A DNA stretch of 64,000 nucleotides. Origin: Reticulitermes speratus. Its lineage: Eukaryota; Arthropoda; Insecta; Blattodea; Rhinotermitidae. Shown here piece after piece: positions 24,601-33,529 of the stretch. Made by a program: the position numbers and the translations under genes. Numbering within the stretch: position 1 is the stretch's first letter; each line of letters begins with the position of its first letter. The notes beneath the pieces were generated by a model, which saw only the letters and a list, made by a program, of their open reading frames with translations, did no database searches and was not told the origin of the DNA. The stretch is from positions 25,758,406-25,822,405 of the forward strand of contig JAJKFL010000004.1 of NCBI GenBank assembly GCA_021186555.1. The letters run 5' to 3'.

Positions 24601-27088
24601 GATGAGATATCAAGCAAAATTCTAAAATTATGTGGATCTCTAATTAGTAGACCACTTTGTTATATTTGTAATAAGTCGATTTCGATGGGAATTTTTCCAG
24701 ACCGGCTTAAACATGCTACAGTAAAGCCATTATATAAGAAGGGAGCCAAGTCCAGCATGAATAATTATAGACCAATTTGTTTATTGACAGCAATTTCAAA
24801 GGTATTTGTGAAAATTATGTATAATAGACTGAATCATTATCTACAAAGTCATAAAATACTGGCAGTTGAACAGTATGGATTCAGAAAGGAGTTATCTATC
24901 CAACATGCTACTTACAGACTAACTTACATCGTATTGAATGCCTGGAACAGTAAAATGCATGTTGGTGGGATTTTTTGTGATTTGGCTAAAGCTTTCGACT
25001 GTGTGAATCATGAGATTTAATTAGCCAAATTACAACACTATGGTACTGAAGGAGTAAATGCTGATTGGATCAGATCATATTTATCTAACAGAAAGCAGAG
25101 GGTAGAAATAAAGACAAATACAACTCAGAGTTATCTTTCCAAATGGGACACAGTCAAACATGGGGTTCCCCAGGGATCAGTTTTGGGTCCTCTGTTGTTT
25201 GAGATATATACGAATCATTTATCTTTATAGATTAATGCAATTTCAGATCCCATACTGTTGCTTAAAAGTTTTTGGCGTCAATTTTTGGTGTGCAACCAAC
25301 GTTTCGGGAACACTTGTTTGTCCCAGAAGAAGGGACAAACAAGTGTTCCCGAAACCTTGGTTGCACACCAAAAATTGACGCCGGGCTACAACCCAAAAAC
25401 TTTTAAGCAACATGACAACCACAGCGGAAGCCTTCAATTACAGGTCCCATACTGTTTGCTGATGACACAAGTGTCCTAATCTCTAAAGATAACTGTGAGG
25501 ATTTTCAACAAACAGCAAATCTTGTTCTGTCTGATATGAGTAAATAGTTTGAAGCAAACCAGTTAGTTTTAAACATGGAAAAGACTAATATGTTAAAATT
25601 TAAGACTAGTAATTTACCACATCAACCACTGACTATAGGGTATAAACAAAAATACATACAGGAAATAACAAACATAAAATTTCTAGGTATAAAAATTGAT
25701 AGTTGTCTTACTTGGAAGAATCACATAGATCAAATGATACCTAAATTGAGTGCTGCATGTTATGCAGTCAGGATGATGTACCACATTATGAATATAGATG
25801 CACTTAGGATGATCTATTTTGGATGTTTTTACTCTGTGATGGAATATGGGGTGATTTTTGGGGGAAATTATGCTGGTGTAGATAAGGTATTTAAATTGCA
25901 GAAAAGGATAGTTAGAATTATGGCTGGTGTTAGATCTAGATGCTCATGTAGAGGTTTGTTTAAGAAAATGGACATCTTGCCTGTCCCATTTTCACTCATG
26001 ATATTTGTTGTGGATAATCTGGGAAGTTTTCAAACAAATCTAACTGTGCATGGTCTTAATACAAGGAATAAGATGCAGCTTCATAGGCCTATTGCCAATC
26101 TAACATGTTTCCAAAAGGGTGTTTCATATGCTGCTGTAAAGATTTTTAATAGTTTGCCTTCAAGTATTTCAAATTTAAGAAATGATAAAAAAACAATTTA
26201 GGTCTGCTCTGCGGAGATATTTAATGCCTCATTGTTTTTATTCTATTAATGAATTTCAAAATATAAGCAAAGTAGCTATTAATGATAAATCTCAATTCTA
26301 CTTATAACATACAATTCATATCTATTAAAATTTATAAAATTTGAGACTTATAAAAGTTTTTAAAATTATCTAAATTTGTTACATGATGATGTGACTATGT
26401 GGAAGTATTCTTCTACTGTTGTAATTGACTTGTATATTTGTGATTGTGATGTTTTTGTGTATAGTGTATTTGTGTTTTACTTTAAGATGACTTGTTTCAT
26501 ATCCGGCTGTCCTGTGACAGATTTGAGATCTAAGAAATGTATATGTATGTATTACATGCAATGTCACAATGGCAGGTTGTACATTACTTCCAGAACATCC
26601 CTTGTACAAGTGAACGGGAGTAGTGGCTTCAATCCTCTACAATGCATTGAGGCCATAAACACTAATTCGTGTGATCTCAAATTAACAAAACGTAATTGAC
26701 TTACTGGTTCCCAATAATTAAATGTTTCATCACAATCAGAAATGTAATTCCATATTGCTGCACAAAATCGAGCTGACAGCAAGGCTTTGAAAGCTGTATC
26801 ACCACTTGGATAAACAATTCCCATATCTGCTGGATTCGGATTTGAAGGAACTTCTTCATTCCTAACATAAATACATAAAACGAACAAATATGAGTAACAT
26901 AACCTAACTTCCGTTGAAGGAACTCAAATTGAAAGGTACAATCACCATCCATTTGAAGCACACACCTGTAATGAAGTAAATATTAAGATAATAATTTACC
27001 TTCCTATTCCTGACGGTTTCCTTCCACTTAACTTTTTCTGTTCTCTTTTACCATTATACTGATTACGTTGCCGCATTCCCGGCGCCAT
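624..27088 (-). CDS. ALG9: ALG9-type dolichyl-P-mannose alpha-1,2-mannosyltransferase, split gene, 3' end off window
   Basis: ER-membrane GT22 enzyme that adds alpha-1,2 mannoses from dolichyl-P-mannose to the lipid-linked N-glycan precursor. Exons read on the minus strand: 27088-27000, 26861-26705, 19997-19792, 19022-18909, 18019-17909, 15455-15368, 13446-13253, 10859-10743, 10543-10336 and 765-624, all with AG/GT borders. Phases agree at every junction except 13253/10859 (see findings). Exon 2 has the family motif DCDETFNYWEP; exon 3 has GKGFQTWEYSP; exon 7 has HGPDLYGTEP; exons 8-9 join as QPHKEERFLFPVYPL; exon 10 has NVCTGKEWHRFPSSF. The protein is multi-spanning and hydrophobic. About 477 residues are visible; animal ALG9 is about 600, so roughly 130 C-terminal residues should lie left of base 1. 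The start is the ATG at 27088, giving a basic N-terminus as in relatives. Introns carry most of the transposons in the left half of the window. Confidence 0.93.
872..1190 (+). mobile_element. tRNA-derived SINE, family 1
   Basis: The head resembles a tRNA gene, with A box TAGCATAGTTGG and B box GCTCGAATCCC. A family body follows, including CTGGCTCTGGGGCCCA and CCCCCTGTATGCCTTCA. In an ALG9 intron. Confidence 0.75.
1240..2915. other. ALG9 intron, no feature seen
   Basis: AT-rich intronic DNA, including the 3' side of the nested MARVEL-like ORF. No coding or clear repeat signal. Confidence 0.4.
2916..3425 (-). CDS. MARVEL-like four-helix membrane protein, nested in an ALG9 intron
   Basis: A 169-residue ORF from ATG 3425 to a stop at 2916. 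Four hydrophobic segments are visible, at about residues 16-37, 45-72, 79-98 and 104-124, with short loops and a hydrophilic cysteine/histidine-rich tail. The arrangement, and the segment ending SSVFAYFAMIAYGYDAF followed by a basic/acidic stretch, resemble MARVEL-domain proteins of the plasmolipin/CKLF/singles-bar type, which organise membrane microdomains and vesicle traffic. The ORF could be read upstream through a GTG at 3440, but ATG 3425 is the better start; an upstream 5' exon is also possible. It lies on the same strand as ALG9, between its last two visible exons. It has no intron, so it may be a retrocopy or the main exon of a nested gene. No frame break is seen. Confidence 0.6.
   Translation of the reverse strand: MISQNNHHFDTVYLYTVPGIVKVVQILLNLMSTITISLSSIVTLPHGISFLVVSVGGLFITGLLFGFYVFCACMTCTRIPWLKVEFVYCFLWTIACATVASVAADIGRIDDPFLISSVFAYFAMIAYGYDAFIKFDALRSGDSTQQHHKADKCFLCRSPTTHTDLVCKV
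4306..4436. repeat. 131-bp target duplication, left copy
   Basis: Identical by eye to 6605-6735 and abuts the 3' end of the RTE-like LINE. The sequence is itself a minus-strand 3'-end remnant of the GHVARMG-type LINE family. Confidence 0.85.
4437..6604 (-). mobile_element. RTE-like LINE, 5'-truncated, flanked by 131-bp direct repeats
   Basis: A 2168-bp insertion between perfect direct repeats (4306-4436 and 6605-6735). The reading frame is open right to the 5' junction at 6604. The stop codon lies inside the short terminal GAATGAATGAG run at 4437-4446, so there is essentially no 3' UTR. A minimal 3' UTR and a short simple-repeat tail instead of poly(A) are typical of the RTE clade. The endonuclease part is missing through 5' truncation. 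It sits in an ALG9 intron in the same orientation as the gene, inside an older LINE 3' remnant. Confidence 0.88.
4440..6604 (-). CDS. LINE reverse transcriptase, intact but lacking the N-terminal endonuclease
   Basis: About 720 codons without a stop. The order is a basic linker, then reverse transcriptase blocks EDQFGFRRGKGTRDAI, CFIDWQKAFDRVNW, GVRQGCCLSPILFNLYSEYL and the catalytic YADDLVLLA (about residue 450), then a thumb/connection region with ALYGAETWTLRK and WIGHILRR, ending FGRGYGPVVRQTTE. No start codon is needed in frame, because the ORF runs through the truncation point. The full-length element would have an APE-type endonuclease upstream. An undamaged 2.1-kb frame suggests recent insertion. 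Related proteins are often labelled craniofacial-development-protein-2-like in insect annotations. Confidence 0.9.
6605..6735. repeat. 131-bp target duplication, right copy
   Basis: Perfect copy of 4306-4436 abutting the 5' truncation of the RTE-like LINE. Unusually long for a LINE target duplication. Confidence 0.85.
7215..7625. mobile_element. Palindromic foldback element (Penelope terminal-repeat type)
   Basis: Arms of roughly 100 bp at each end are inverted copies (left GTGTGTAATTTTATCATTAA, right TTAATGATAAAATTACACGC), with a hammerhead-like motif in each arm (7279-7322 and about 7520-7555). The centre is less conserved. Target duplication and one-sided extension are not clear in this older copy. 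It lies in an ALG9 intron. Confidence 0.6.
7279..7322 (-). ncRNA. Hammerhead-like ribozyme motif
   Basis: Minus strand: CUGAUGA, extra U, helix II GAUCU/AGAUC, GAAAC, AUGUU, then GGAGA, which can pair with upstream UCUC apart from one G/G mismatch. It lies in an arm of the 7215-7625 palindrome. Confidence 0.45.
8344..9797 (-). mobile_element. Pogo-like DNA transposon, decayed
   Basis: Bounded by TA (8342-8343 and 9798-9799) with inverted ends CCACATTTTTCGGCGTATA / CCGTATTTTTCGGCATATA. The minus strand keeps parts of a DDE transposase: MDEVRLTFDVPSNKTLDF and HYTVVLSCCADGTKL at 9123-8863, and an acidic C-terminal end at 8795-8598. Frames are broken. Confidence 0.75.
10290..10346. repeat. Local duplication of the ALG9 exon 9 splice donor
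   Basis: TTTTCTCACCACTGTAGAG (about 10294-10312) and TTTTCTCACCATTGTAGAG (about 10327-10345) give two GTGAG donors on the minus strand about 32-33 bp apart. Only the upstream one (in gene sense) keeps phase with exon 10. Confidence 0.6.
11085..11245 (+). repeat. Interspersed repeat R
   Basis: Shares CATATACTGGTCTCTGTGTG and GGCATTTAAATCCATCTCCT with copies at 62790-62960 and (inverted) 30630-30765. Class unknown. Confidence 0.5.
11251..11960 (-). mobile_element. LINE 3' remnant (GHVARMG-type family)
   Basis: Decayed minus-strand frames recall the C-terminal end of a LINE ORF: KSIVMSVVLYACKAL (from VLYGCETW) at about 11590 and SSRMRCHGHVACMGE (from RRWAGHVARMGE) at about 11400. It lies in the ALG9 intron between exons 8 and 7. 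Confidence 0.6.
12583..13006 (-). mobile_element. Tigger-like MITE
   Basis: 424 bp, TA flanks, inverted ends CAGTAGAATTCCTTTAATCT. The inside keeps a fragment of transposase C-terminal coding (HDDPEPAGEVISEWNTPL) on the minus strand. Confidence 0.7.
13568..13880 (+). mobile_element. tRNA-derived SINE, family 1
   Basis: Full-length copy with A box TAGTGTAGTCAG, B box GGTTTCAAATCC and the shared body. In an ALG9 intron upstream of exon 7. Confidence 0.75.
13881..15367. other. ALG9 intron, no feature seen
   Basis: AT-rich. No exon-like frame or recognised repeat. Confidence 0.4.
15456..17289. other. ALG9 intron, mostly featureless
   Basis: AT-rich, with a GTGTGT/ATGTGT-type simple repeat at about 16670-16730. 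Nothing else recognised. Confidence 0.4.
17290..17790 (+). mobile_element. CR1/L2-like LINE 3' fragment
   Basis: Encodes the conserved C-terminal end of the same LINE group (GIRIFNSLPSEIKDL, then LKNFLYLNSFYTLEEYF), followed by an AT-rich 3' UTR ending in AAATAAAATTAATGGAAATG. It lies in an ALG9 intron. Confidence 0.65.
18475..18600 (-). mobile_element. LINE 3' remnant (GHVARMG-type family)
   Basis: Short minus-strand 3' end. The plus strand shows GAGAAGCTAACAGTCACTCA, closely like 54160-54180. Confidence 0.4.
19440..19690 (-). mobile_element. LINE 3' remnant (GHVARMG-type family)
   Basis: Minus-strand fragment. The plus strand has GGTCCCTATCCAGAGTCAGA and GATCCATTTTAATACTATCC, similar to the 131-bp repeat at 4306. 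Confidence 0.45.
20396..20830 (+). mobile_element. mariner-like remnant
   Basis: Begins ACGAGGGATGTTCCAAAAGT, as many mariner ends do. The inside retains decayed transposase text resembling LHDNARP and the terminal KGGDYVEK (here LLKKGGDDVEK). It is adjacent to the LINE at 20825. Confidence 0.5.
20825..21520 (+). mobile_element. CR1/L2-like LINE, endonuclease part, interrupted
   Basis: Two frames encode an APE-type endonuclease: ILHQNVRSIRNKSEEL near the start, FVICGDINVNY, TRINHNLGTAIDNIF and the terminal catalytic block GLSDHDA. A frame shift separates 21094 from 21249, so the copy is decayed. The sequence is cut directly after SDHDA by an inverted LINE and resumes near 23867. Confidence 0.8.
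21521..23866 (-). mobile_element. CR1/L2-like LINE inserted in inverse orientation
   Basis: Minus-strand RT fragments in 23460-23164, 23054-22674 and 22464-21781 carry MTNYRPISLLTIFSKVFEKA, EQHGFRKGISTENATFRL, CDLAKAFYCVNHEILLAKL and a CR1-type C-terminal region. Stops and shifts lie between fragments. The 3' end is the TATG-type simple repeat seen on the plus strand as CATACATACATA at 21521-21540. The 5' end is truncated within the endonuclease/RT linker near 23866. It is closely related to the plus-strand element it interrupts. Confidence 0.78.
23867..26560 (+). mobile_element. CR1/L2-like LINE, RT part and 3' end (continuation of 20825-21520)
   Basis: Resumes with the linker (LTLKNVCIKSN), then RT: PLYKKGAKSSMNNYRPICLL, EQYGFRKELSIQHATYRLTY, FCDLAKAFDCVNHEI, GVPQGSVLGPLLF. 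The catalytic FADD block (FADDTSVLI) is at about 25456-25485, after an inserted palindrome at 25258-25444. The C-terminal part is open at 25575-26201. The end carries a TGTATATGTATGT-type tail near 26540-26553. Stops at 25018 and elsewhere show it is inactive. Confidence 0.8.
25258..25444. mobile_element. Palindromic foldback element with 34-bp extension, inserted in a LINE
   Basis: Palindrome 25258-25410 (left end TTGCTTAAAAGTTTTTGG, right end its inverse), followed by 34 unpaired bp (25411-25444). Target duplication TCCCATACTG at 25248-25257 and 25445-25454. It splits the LINE RT between its PQGS and FADD blocks. The arms carry TTCCCGAAAC next to a degenerate CAGAAGA core. Confidence 0.8.
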
Positions 27089-27193
27089 CACGGAAGCTCG
27101 CACGCACTCGCGAGATTCTGACTAAGAATATGGGACTCCGATTTCTTTCCTGGCAACAGTCATTGCCAGTTACTTAGCAACACAGTAAACGGA
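27089..27193. promoter_or_regulatory. Divergent ALG9/CFAP300 promoter interval
   Basis: Only 105 bp separates the ALG9 ATG (27088, minus) from the CFAP300 ATG (27194, plus), so both core promoters and 5' UTRs must share or overlap this interval. It is richer in GC and CpG (for example CTCGCACGCACTCGCGAG) than the AT-rich surroundings, as expected for a broad housekeeping-type bidirectional promoter. No TATA box is evident. Transcription start sites cannot be placed from sequence alone. Confidence 0.7.
27169..27181 (+). promoter_or_regulatory. RFX X-box-like site upstream of CFAP300
   Basis: GTTACTTAGCAAC fits the X-box pattern RYYNYY-N-RRNRAC at every constrained position. RFX factors use this site to switch on ciliary genes. 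It ends 12 bp before the CFAP300 ATG. A second half-site, GGCAAC, lies at 27152-27157. Confidence 0.6.
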
Positions 27194-30100
27194 ATGGACG
27201 AGAAGTATAATTTTGTGTATGTTGAAGGTAAAAAATACAACGGGTTTCAAGACCCATCTATTCAAGACTTATTAATGAAATGGTAGGTTCATTTACATCA
27301 AATAACGGTTCCAATCCCAATATCAAAACTTGATAACGTCATTTTCGTTCACGATTAATTTCCACTGTCAGCACACGAATACACCGTGGCACAACACACA
27401 CGAGCCACTGCGGCTCATGCAGAATCCAATGCCAACCACCCACCAATTCCGAGAATTTTCATGTGTACCAATTATGAAAGTGAAAGAGGCGCCAAGTAAT
27501 GTAAGTTCTATAATTTTACGGAATTTTCACCACAATAAAGGATATAAGTACCTATGAAAGCCCTTGGAGAATAACTCTACTGTATTTACTGAATTCAACC
27601 AAGCCTGCAGAAAAGGAGCCATAAGCCATGCACCACAACCAACTCTTTTTCTTCAAAAAATGAAAACTAGACAATTTGTTTGTAGAAATCATGATATACC
27701 ACAAATTACGTAGTTTAGTGACCAAACTTTTAATATTTATTTATGTTTGTAACGAAACTTCCTTTTTCCCTTCTCACATGTTAGTACTGGCATCTTTTTT
27801 GTATGCAGAGGAAACATAGACAATATTTAGTAATAATTAATGAACATGAACACTTGGTAAGTAAATGGATTGGAAAGCAGTTCCTGAACAAGTGTCATCA
27901 ACATTGTCTATTGTCACTGTTGCAGGAAAATTTGTTACTGAAATACATGACCTACATTGTGCACATGTTTATTAACAATTCCGTTTCCCTCTAAATCCGT
28001 TTATTTGCTATATTTTTTCGTTTAAGTCCAGCCCAAAAAATTGTTTTGATCTTTCAGAGCCAGATTTATTTAAGAATTATATGTCACAAAGACATTTTGT
28101 ACTCTCATATTAACAGAAAGATATGACATGAACATTTCCCTTTAAAGGAAAAGAATTTGTTACATAAGACTGTGCTACATGATAAACTAATAACAGTACA
28201 TTAATTTAAATATTTAGGAAATTTGATAAGCCTACATGGCAAGATCTTGAAAATAAAGGCAGGCATTGCACAAATAAGTAGGGATAATTTACAGATGGAC
28301 AAAATAATGGTCTGGAGTAGATGTCTGAAATTATACAAAATATTGATTAAACCAAAAAATAGAATGAGGAGGAGCTTCATGATTTCTACTCCTCACCAAA
28401 TATTATTACAGTGACGAATTGAAGTAGGATTAGATGGGTGGGTCATGTGGCATGGATGGGTGGATAGAAATGCATACAGGGTTTGGTGGGAAAACCTGAA
28501 AGAATGAGACCGCTGGGAAGACATAGGCTTAGATTGATCTTAAACAAACAGAAACAGGATGGGTATTTGTGGTCTGGATTCATCTGGCTCAGGATAAGGA
28601 CTAGTGGTGGGTTCTTGTGAACACTAATGAAATTTTGGTTTGCATAAAATGTGCATAATTTCTTGACTAAGGATCATTAGCTTCCAAGAAGAACTTTTCT
28701 GTATGGAATTATGTATAAATCTAATGGTACAATATGGAGTAATTAAAGAAGTCAATGTTCTATGTTCAATTTCAGGTCAATGAAAGGGAATTTGAAACTT
28801 CAAACTTATTGTTTCAACCAGCCTTTCCAACCATATAAAAAACAAGAACTTGCAAATGCTTTTTTCCGAGACCCTGTAATAGCATCCACACTACAGGGAA
28901 TGTCACTGAACAATTCATGGGCCCCAGTAGGTAAGCTAATGACAATTATAGCATAGTGAGGCTTGAAGAGGTAGGTTCTAGTCAGCTGATAAATTATCTC
29001 ACAAATTTTAAATATTTAGGCATGCTTACTGAGCTTTAACATAGACATAACCTTTCATAGAACTACTTTCATCATAAATGACAACACTTTGGTGAGCACG
29101 TAAATAACACTCTGTGTGTGCTTTATTAGAAGCTCTGGGACCTTTACAGGCCAACATTATAAATGCACGTGATGAGAAATAATAATTATTGTTACAGGTC
29201 TGTTTGTGTCATGCATGCTACCATGACAACTGTGTGAACTGAGAAGGTTCTTGCCATCTACAGTCTGAAAACTGTGTCTAGGAAACAAGGAGCTGGGTCA
29301 GATCCAAACCAGACTAATTACTATTTTTGAACTTTTTATGTTTGAAATCTCATACAAGATGTGCGTGTATTTAGTGCTTTGGAATTGCAACACTTGGTAT
29401 CTTTCTCTTGTATTAGGTGTTAAGGCTGCATATGTAGATGTAGAAGATGTCCCCTGTTGTGCAACAACCATGGGTGTATTCAGTTGCTTGCAAGATCCAT
29501 CAAATGGGATTGTGAGAGATGGTGGATGGCTTGTGCAGTGTCCATATGATGAAGTTGATAATTATCCTGTCACTGATGAACTAAGAAATGTAAGGACCAG
29601 ATTTTCCTACAATATTAAAAATATTTTTATTGAAGAATTACATTTATATTTGTGTAGATAAAAAACATACACTGTGTTTAAGAGGACATTACTTATTAAG
29701 ACACAATAATTTTTCTTTTTGTTATATAGAGGTTAACCACAGTGTCAATCTACCTGCCCCCTCTCCCCCATATCACTGCACAACATGTTGGTCTTGCAAA
29801 ATATGTGTGGAAAGAAACATACCCATTGTCACATAATATGGAATTATGAAATTATGTACATTGGTAAGCTTTAAAAATATTAATCATAAGTGAGATCTGC
29901 ACTCTTCAGGGATATTACATAGTGTCGAGTAGTAATTCTGTGCCGATGTTTCGGGACACTATATCGGTCCCATCTTCAAGGGTCAAGAAGTCCAGTAATC
30001 ATAAGTGAAGAATAAATACTTGGGCTATACAGATGTGAGTTTTATTTTTAGCATTTAGCAACTAATGAATCAATGCAGGAAGGAAAAATCTGATACAGCA

Positions 30101-32192
30101 ATAGATTTTGAACAGGATCACAAGTTCTGTGTAACATTTTTCGTGCAAGTCAAAAAATAATAATTCCTGAAGTTTGTTCTTCTGGACATGAATTAGTGGA
30201 GAACAGACAATAGGTTCAGCCTGATCCATAACTTTCTCTTTAATTATTACTGTTGTCTGTTGCATATTGTTTCAGATGTTACTGAACCATGAATGTCTAA
30301 ACTACAAGCTAATTTTAGAGGCAGATCGTAAAGAGTTTCTGTTTCGACTCTTTAAACATTTGTGTCTTGGAGGACAGTGGTGCCAGTATGAAGACAACAT
30401 AAAACCATACATTCACACAGCAAAAATACTGTATAAGGATATTATTAGGTAAATATGATATTCAAATATTGAGAGACAATATTGCTGAAGTACATTTGAG
30501 ATGCGTGTTCATGGCATGTTGAAAGGGTGCGATTATTGTTCCTTCTTAGGCCAAGAAATTTGACATAATGAATCAGATTATCTTTAAGAAATTAATTTCT
30601 GGAAGAGATATCTTTTCATATTGAACCTGTAGAAGGCAGACGTATATGTCAGTTGTATCTTGTGACAGCCTGAATTTTTCGGCTTAGCATGCACATTTAA
30701 ATTACTACCCAGTAAACACACAGAGACCAGCATATGGTCTTGTAGGACAATAAAGATTAAACAGCCTGTTGTCACAGACTGTGATTGATCTTCTTCCCTC
30801 CTGAGCGCATCTAGTTGCCCTTAGAAACACAGTTCTAAAATTTTAGGTGTTCTGCTGTTATCTTTATTTGTTTGTCACTGAATCAGAAATCTTTCAGGGG
30901 CTGCCTGTCTCTTCTCTCTATGTCTTAATTGTATTCATATTATACCTAGCAGCAGAATTATAAATTGTTCAGTAGATACCATCATGTCAGTGCATATAAA
31001 AAAAGAAAAAGAAATTACAACAGATTAGTTTAACAATATATTTCACATTACATTTTCCAACATGTTCCAATCATAAATTGATCATCTTCAAGGGAAACAA
31101 ATATGGTCACATAAATAATTTGACTATAGAAGATTTTAACAATTCCCATTACATTGATACATTGACATTATTTAAAAAACTGAAATATGGGTACAAAAGA
31201 TAAAAACAGAAAGTGAATTGCAGCATTATTCAAGTATAATGAATATCAGATTGAAAACTCTCCCATTATTAACAAACCTTTAAAAACTTATAAGCACCAC
31301 ATTTAAAGAACTTTTTTTGAGGTTTTGTACTTAGTGTGCTTTATATGCACTGCTACAATAACTGCTAAAATATGACACTATGTACAGAGGAAATGGGGAG
31401 GGTGAGAGAACAAAGCACAATGAAAAGAAAGAAAGAAAGAAGTGCTTAAATGTGTTGAATCCTGTTGAATTTTAATGTAACTATTAATTTAAATGTAGAT
31501 CATATTCAGCTTGCATTTATCTCAGAATTGGCTGACTGTACAAAAATGGGTAAATACTGCAATGTAAAATTTCTTGTCATTTGATACTATTTCAATGTGA
31601 TATACATTTAACAGAAAACAAGTAAACATAATTCATGACTCCATCCCATATGGTCATTATTTCCTTAGCTTTTCAATAGGAGATTTATTTCTGCAGCATG
31701 ACTCTGAAGACTAATGAGGTACAAAAGAATTGCAGAACTTGTCTGGGGAACAAGTGTATTTAATGTTAGAGTACACTTTTCAACTCTTCCAATATTCTAA
31801 AGGATTCACAGGATCCTTTAGAACTCTGTCACAAAACAAAAAGTGACAGTTCATATCTTTTGTTCAAAATTTGTTTTCCAACACCTCACAAGCTTGCTAT
31901 CACCTCCAACAAACAGTTTAAACAACTTTTGCAGAGATGTCAATATCAGTCCTTTGGAAAACTAAGAAGCACCTCTTTGTGTTTGTTTCACAGGGTGAAG
32001 AAGGAGCCATCAACAAAAGAACTGGTTATAGCTTCACTAGTATTAAAAGTTGTAGCAAGAGAAAATGATGGTATGGCATACTTTCCACGTAACACAGAAA
32101 ATGAACAGAATTTTGCTTACCTCATTGTCGATCCCTTTAATCGAGAGATTACTACTGTAGTACATCATTATGGAGGAACATTTCAGTGCTAA
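27194..32192 (+). CDS. CFAP300: CFAP300 (C11orf70-like) cilia- and flagella-associated protein, complete
   Basis: Five exons: 27194-27282, 28776-28930, 29417-29589, 30276-30448 and 31994-32192 (stop TAA 32190-32192), with intron phases 2, 1, 0, 2 that join exactly into 262 residues. Vertebrate CFAP300 is about 267 residues. Family blocks seen: KKQELANAFFRDP in exon 2; GGWLVQCPYDE and VTDELRN in exon 3; FRLFKHLCLGGQWCQYED in exon 4; FAYLIVDPFNREI in exon 5. The family is a small cytoplasmic factor needed for assembly of axonemal dynein arms, and loss in humans causes primary ciliary dyskinesia. In an insect, expression would be expected in sperm and ciliated sensory neurons (inference). It is transcribed divergently from ALG9 with 105 bp between the start codons, and an X-box-like site sits 12 bp before the ATG. 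No lesion is seen. Confidence 0.94.
28226..28690 (+). mobile_element. LINE 3' remnant (GHVARMG-type family)
   Basis: Plus-strand remnant in CFAP300 intron 1. It carries HQILLQ then GWVMWHGWVD (from GHVARMG), then the family 3' signature TGGATTCATCTGGCTCAGGA at 28576-28595 and a stretch ending TTTCTTGACTAAGG. Confidence 0.55.
29930..29992 (-). mobile_element. Degenerate solo terminal repeat of the foldback family
   Basis: The minus strand reads TTGAAGATGGGACC, then GTGTCCCGAAACAT. It has a paired helix II and GAAAC, but the first core base is changed. It lies in a CFAP300 intron. Confidence 0.35.
30630..30765 (-). repeat. Interspersed repeat R, inverted copy
   Basis: Contains ACACACAGAGACCAGCATAT, the inverse of the repeat R core. 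In a CFAP300 intron. Confidence 0.45.
31030..31110 (-). mobile_element. Degenerate solo terminal repeat of the foldback family
   Basis: Contains CCAACATGTTCCAATCAT then GATCATCTTCAAGGG. This is a mutated form of the hammerhead-bearing segment of the palindromic elements. It lies in a CFAP300 intron. Confidence 0.4.
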
Positions 32193-32722
32193 GAATGGTA
32201 CTGGATAAATTCGACACAAGAGACAGAAGTTTAAAATGTTCTTACTTACTTCAAGTAGTCTGCAGTAATCCATGAATAAGTCTCAAAACAGCAAGTTACA
32301 GAAACTGCACTTCTACTGGAAGAAGTAATAACAGTGAAAGAATTGCCATGACTTGAAATGAGTTGTGTGTGTGAGATACTTGAAAATGTATTGCTATTGA
32401 ACATTTGTGTCCATGATATTCACCTTCATGAAGTAAAGCTTCAACTAATTACAGAATCTAGATATTGCAGGTGACTCTAGCTTGTTCTCAATATGAGAAT
32501 ATAGCAAAATGACAAGTTAAAGTAGCAAACTCAGTGTAGCAACTTGCATGTCTGTTTGAATCCTCTTGCTATGAGGCCACTGAAGCTTGGAACTGTCAGA
32601 ATTACTTTCATGGAAAAGTGGCACGGTATAAACATTTTACAGATGGTCATAGAGGTAACAGAGATCTATAACGGGAAATGTTTTAACACCAGATCTGAAA
32701 GAGGAGACTCACATTAGATATA

Positions 32723-33178
32723 CAGCAGACTTCCTTTAATCTGGAAGCTGATATTCTGGAAACTGTGGTACTTCAGCAATTGAGGGAAATTGAAGTCTGG
32801 AAGTTTTGGCATCGATAACAACCAGTAAGCATAGTGCTTCTGTGCTTTATCTTGTGCTATCTGGACTTTATTGAGCCCACTGAGGTATTAGAATGGCTTC
32901 CAAAGATCCCAAGATGAATAAACAAGGTGCTGCTGGCAAGAGGAAGCATGTAACATTAAGAAATCCTCAGAAACTTGAAAACACAGAAGGGGACCCTGAT
33001 GCCCCAAACCAGCAGCTGAAGGAGATATCCAAATGGAATACTCCTCTCACTACTTATGCAGCCCATATATAGGAGCAGTAACAACATTTACCTGCAAGAA
33101 TTTACATCTGTATAGGCATTGTTTGATAATCTGACACCTGTCCAGTCCTGTGGGTGCTGGATTGAAGGAAGTCTACTG
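32723..33178 (+). mobile_element. Tigger-like MITE
   Basis: Inverted ends CAGCAGACTTCCTTTAATCT / CAGTAGACTTCCTTCAATCC. The inside joins the transposase N-terminus (KRKHVTLRNPQKLE) to its far C-terminus (QQLKEISKWNTPL), showing origin by internal deletion. Confidence 0.7.
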
Positions 33179-33529
33179 CAGAAACAGTCTCCTTTTGATT
33201 TGCTTCATCATTACCAACTTTGGCATCACTTTTAAGTGTAAATGCCCACAGAGTGTTATGGTATTACATTTTAAAGTTGGGTGATAGTGACCACATTGTC
33301 AGTCATCAGATTGCCATCCTGCAAGTTACTTTTCTTTGCAGAACTACTTCAGATCATTCAGAAAGAAATGAGGTTTTCTGGAAATTTCTATCAGGTACAG
33401 TCACGCACAATTCTTTGTTACTGCCCACCATCATTGTTGAACACAAATTCTGTTGGGTCACTTTAGCTTTAGCACCCCATAGCCTTGTATGCAAGTAGAA
33501 GGAATGAAAATATTTACAATCACTAGTAT

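Noticed and set aside
25160..25479. Overlapping ORFs on both strands with CATNVSGT-like text
   Set aside because: Produced by the two arms of the foldback element, not a gene.
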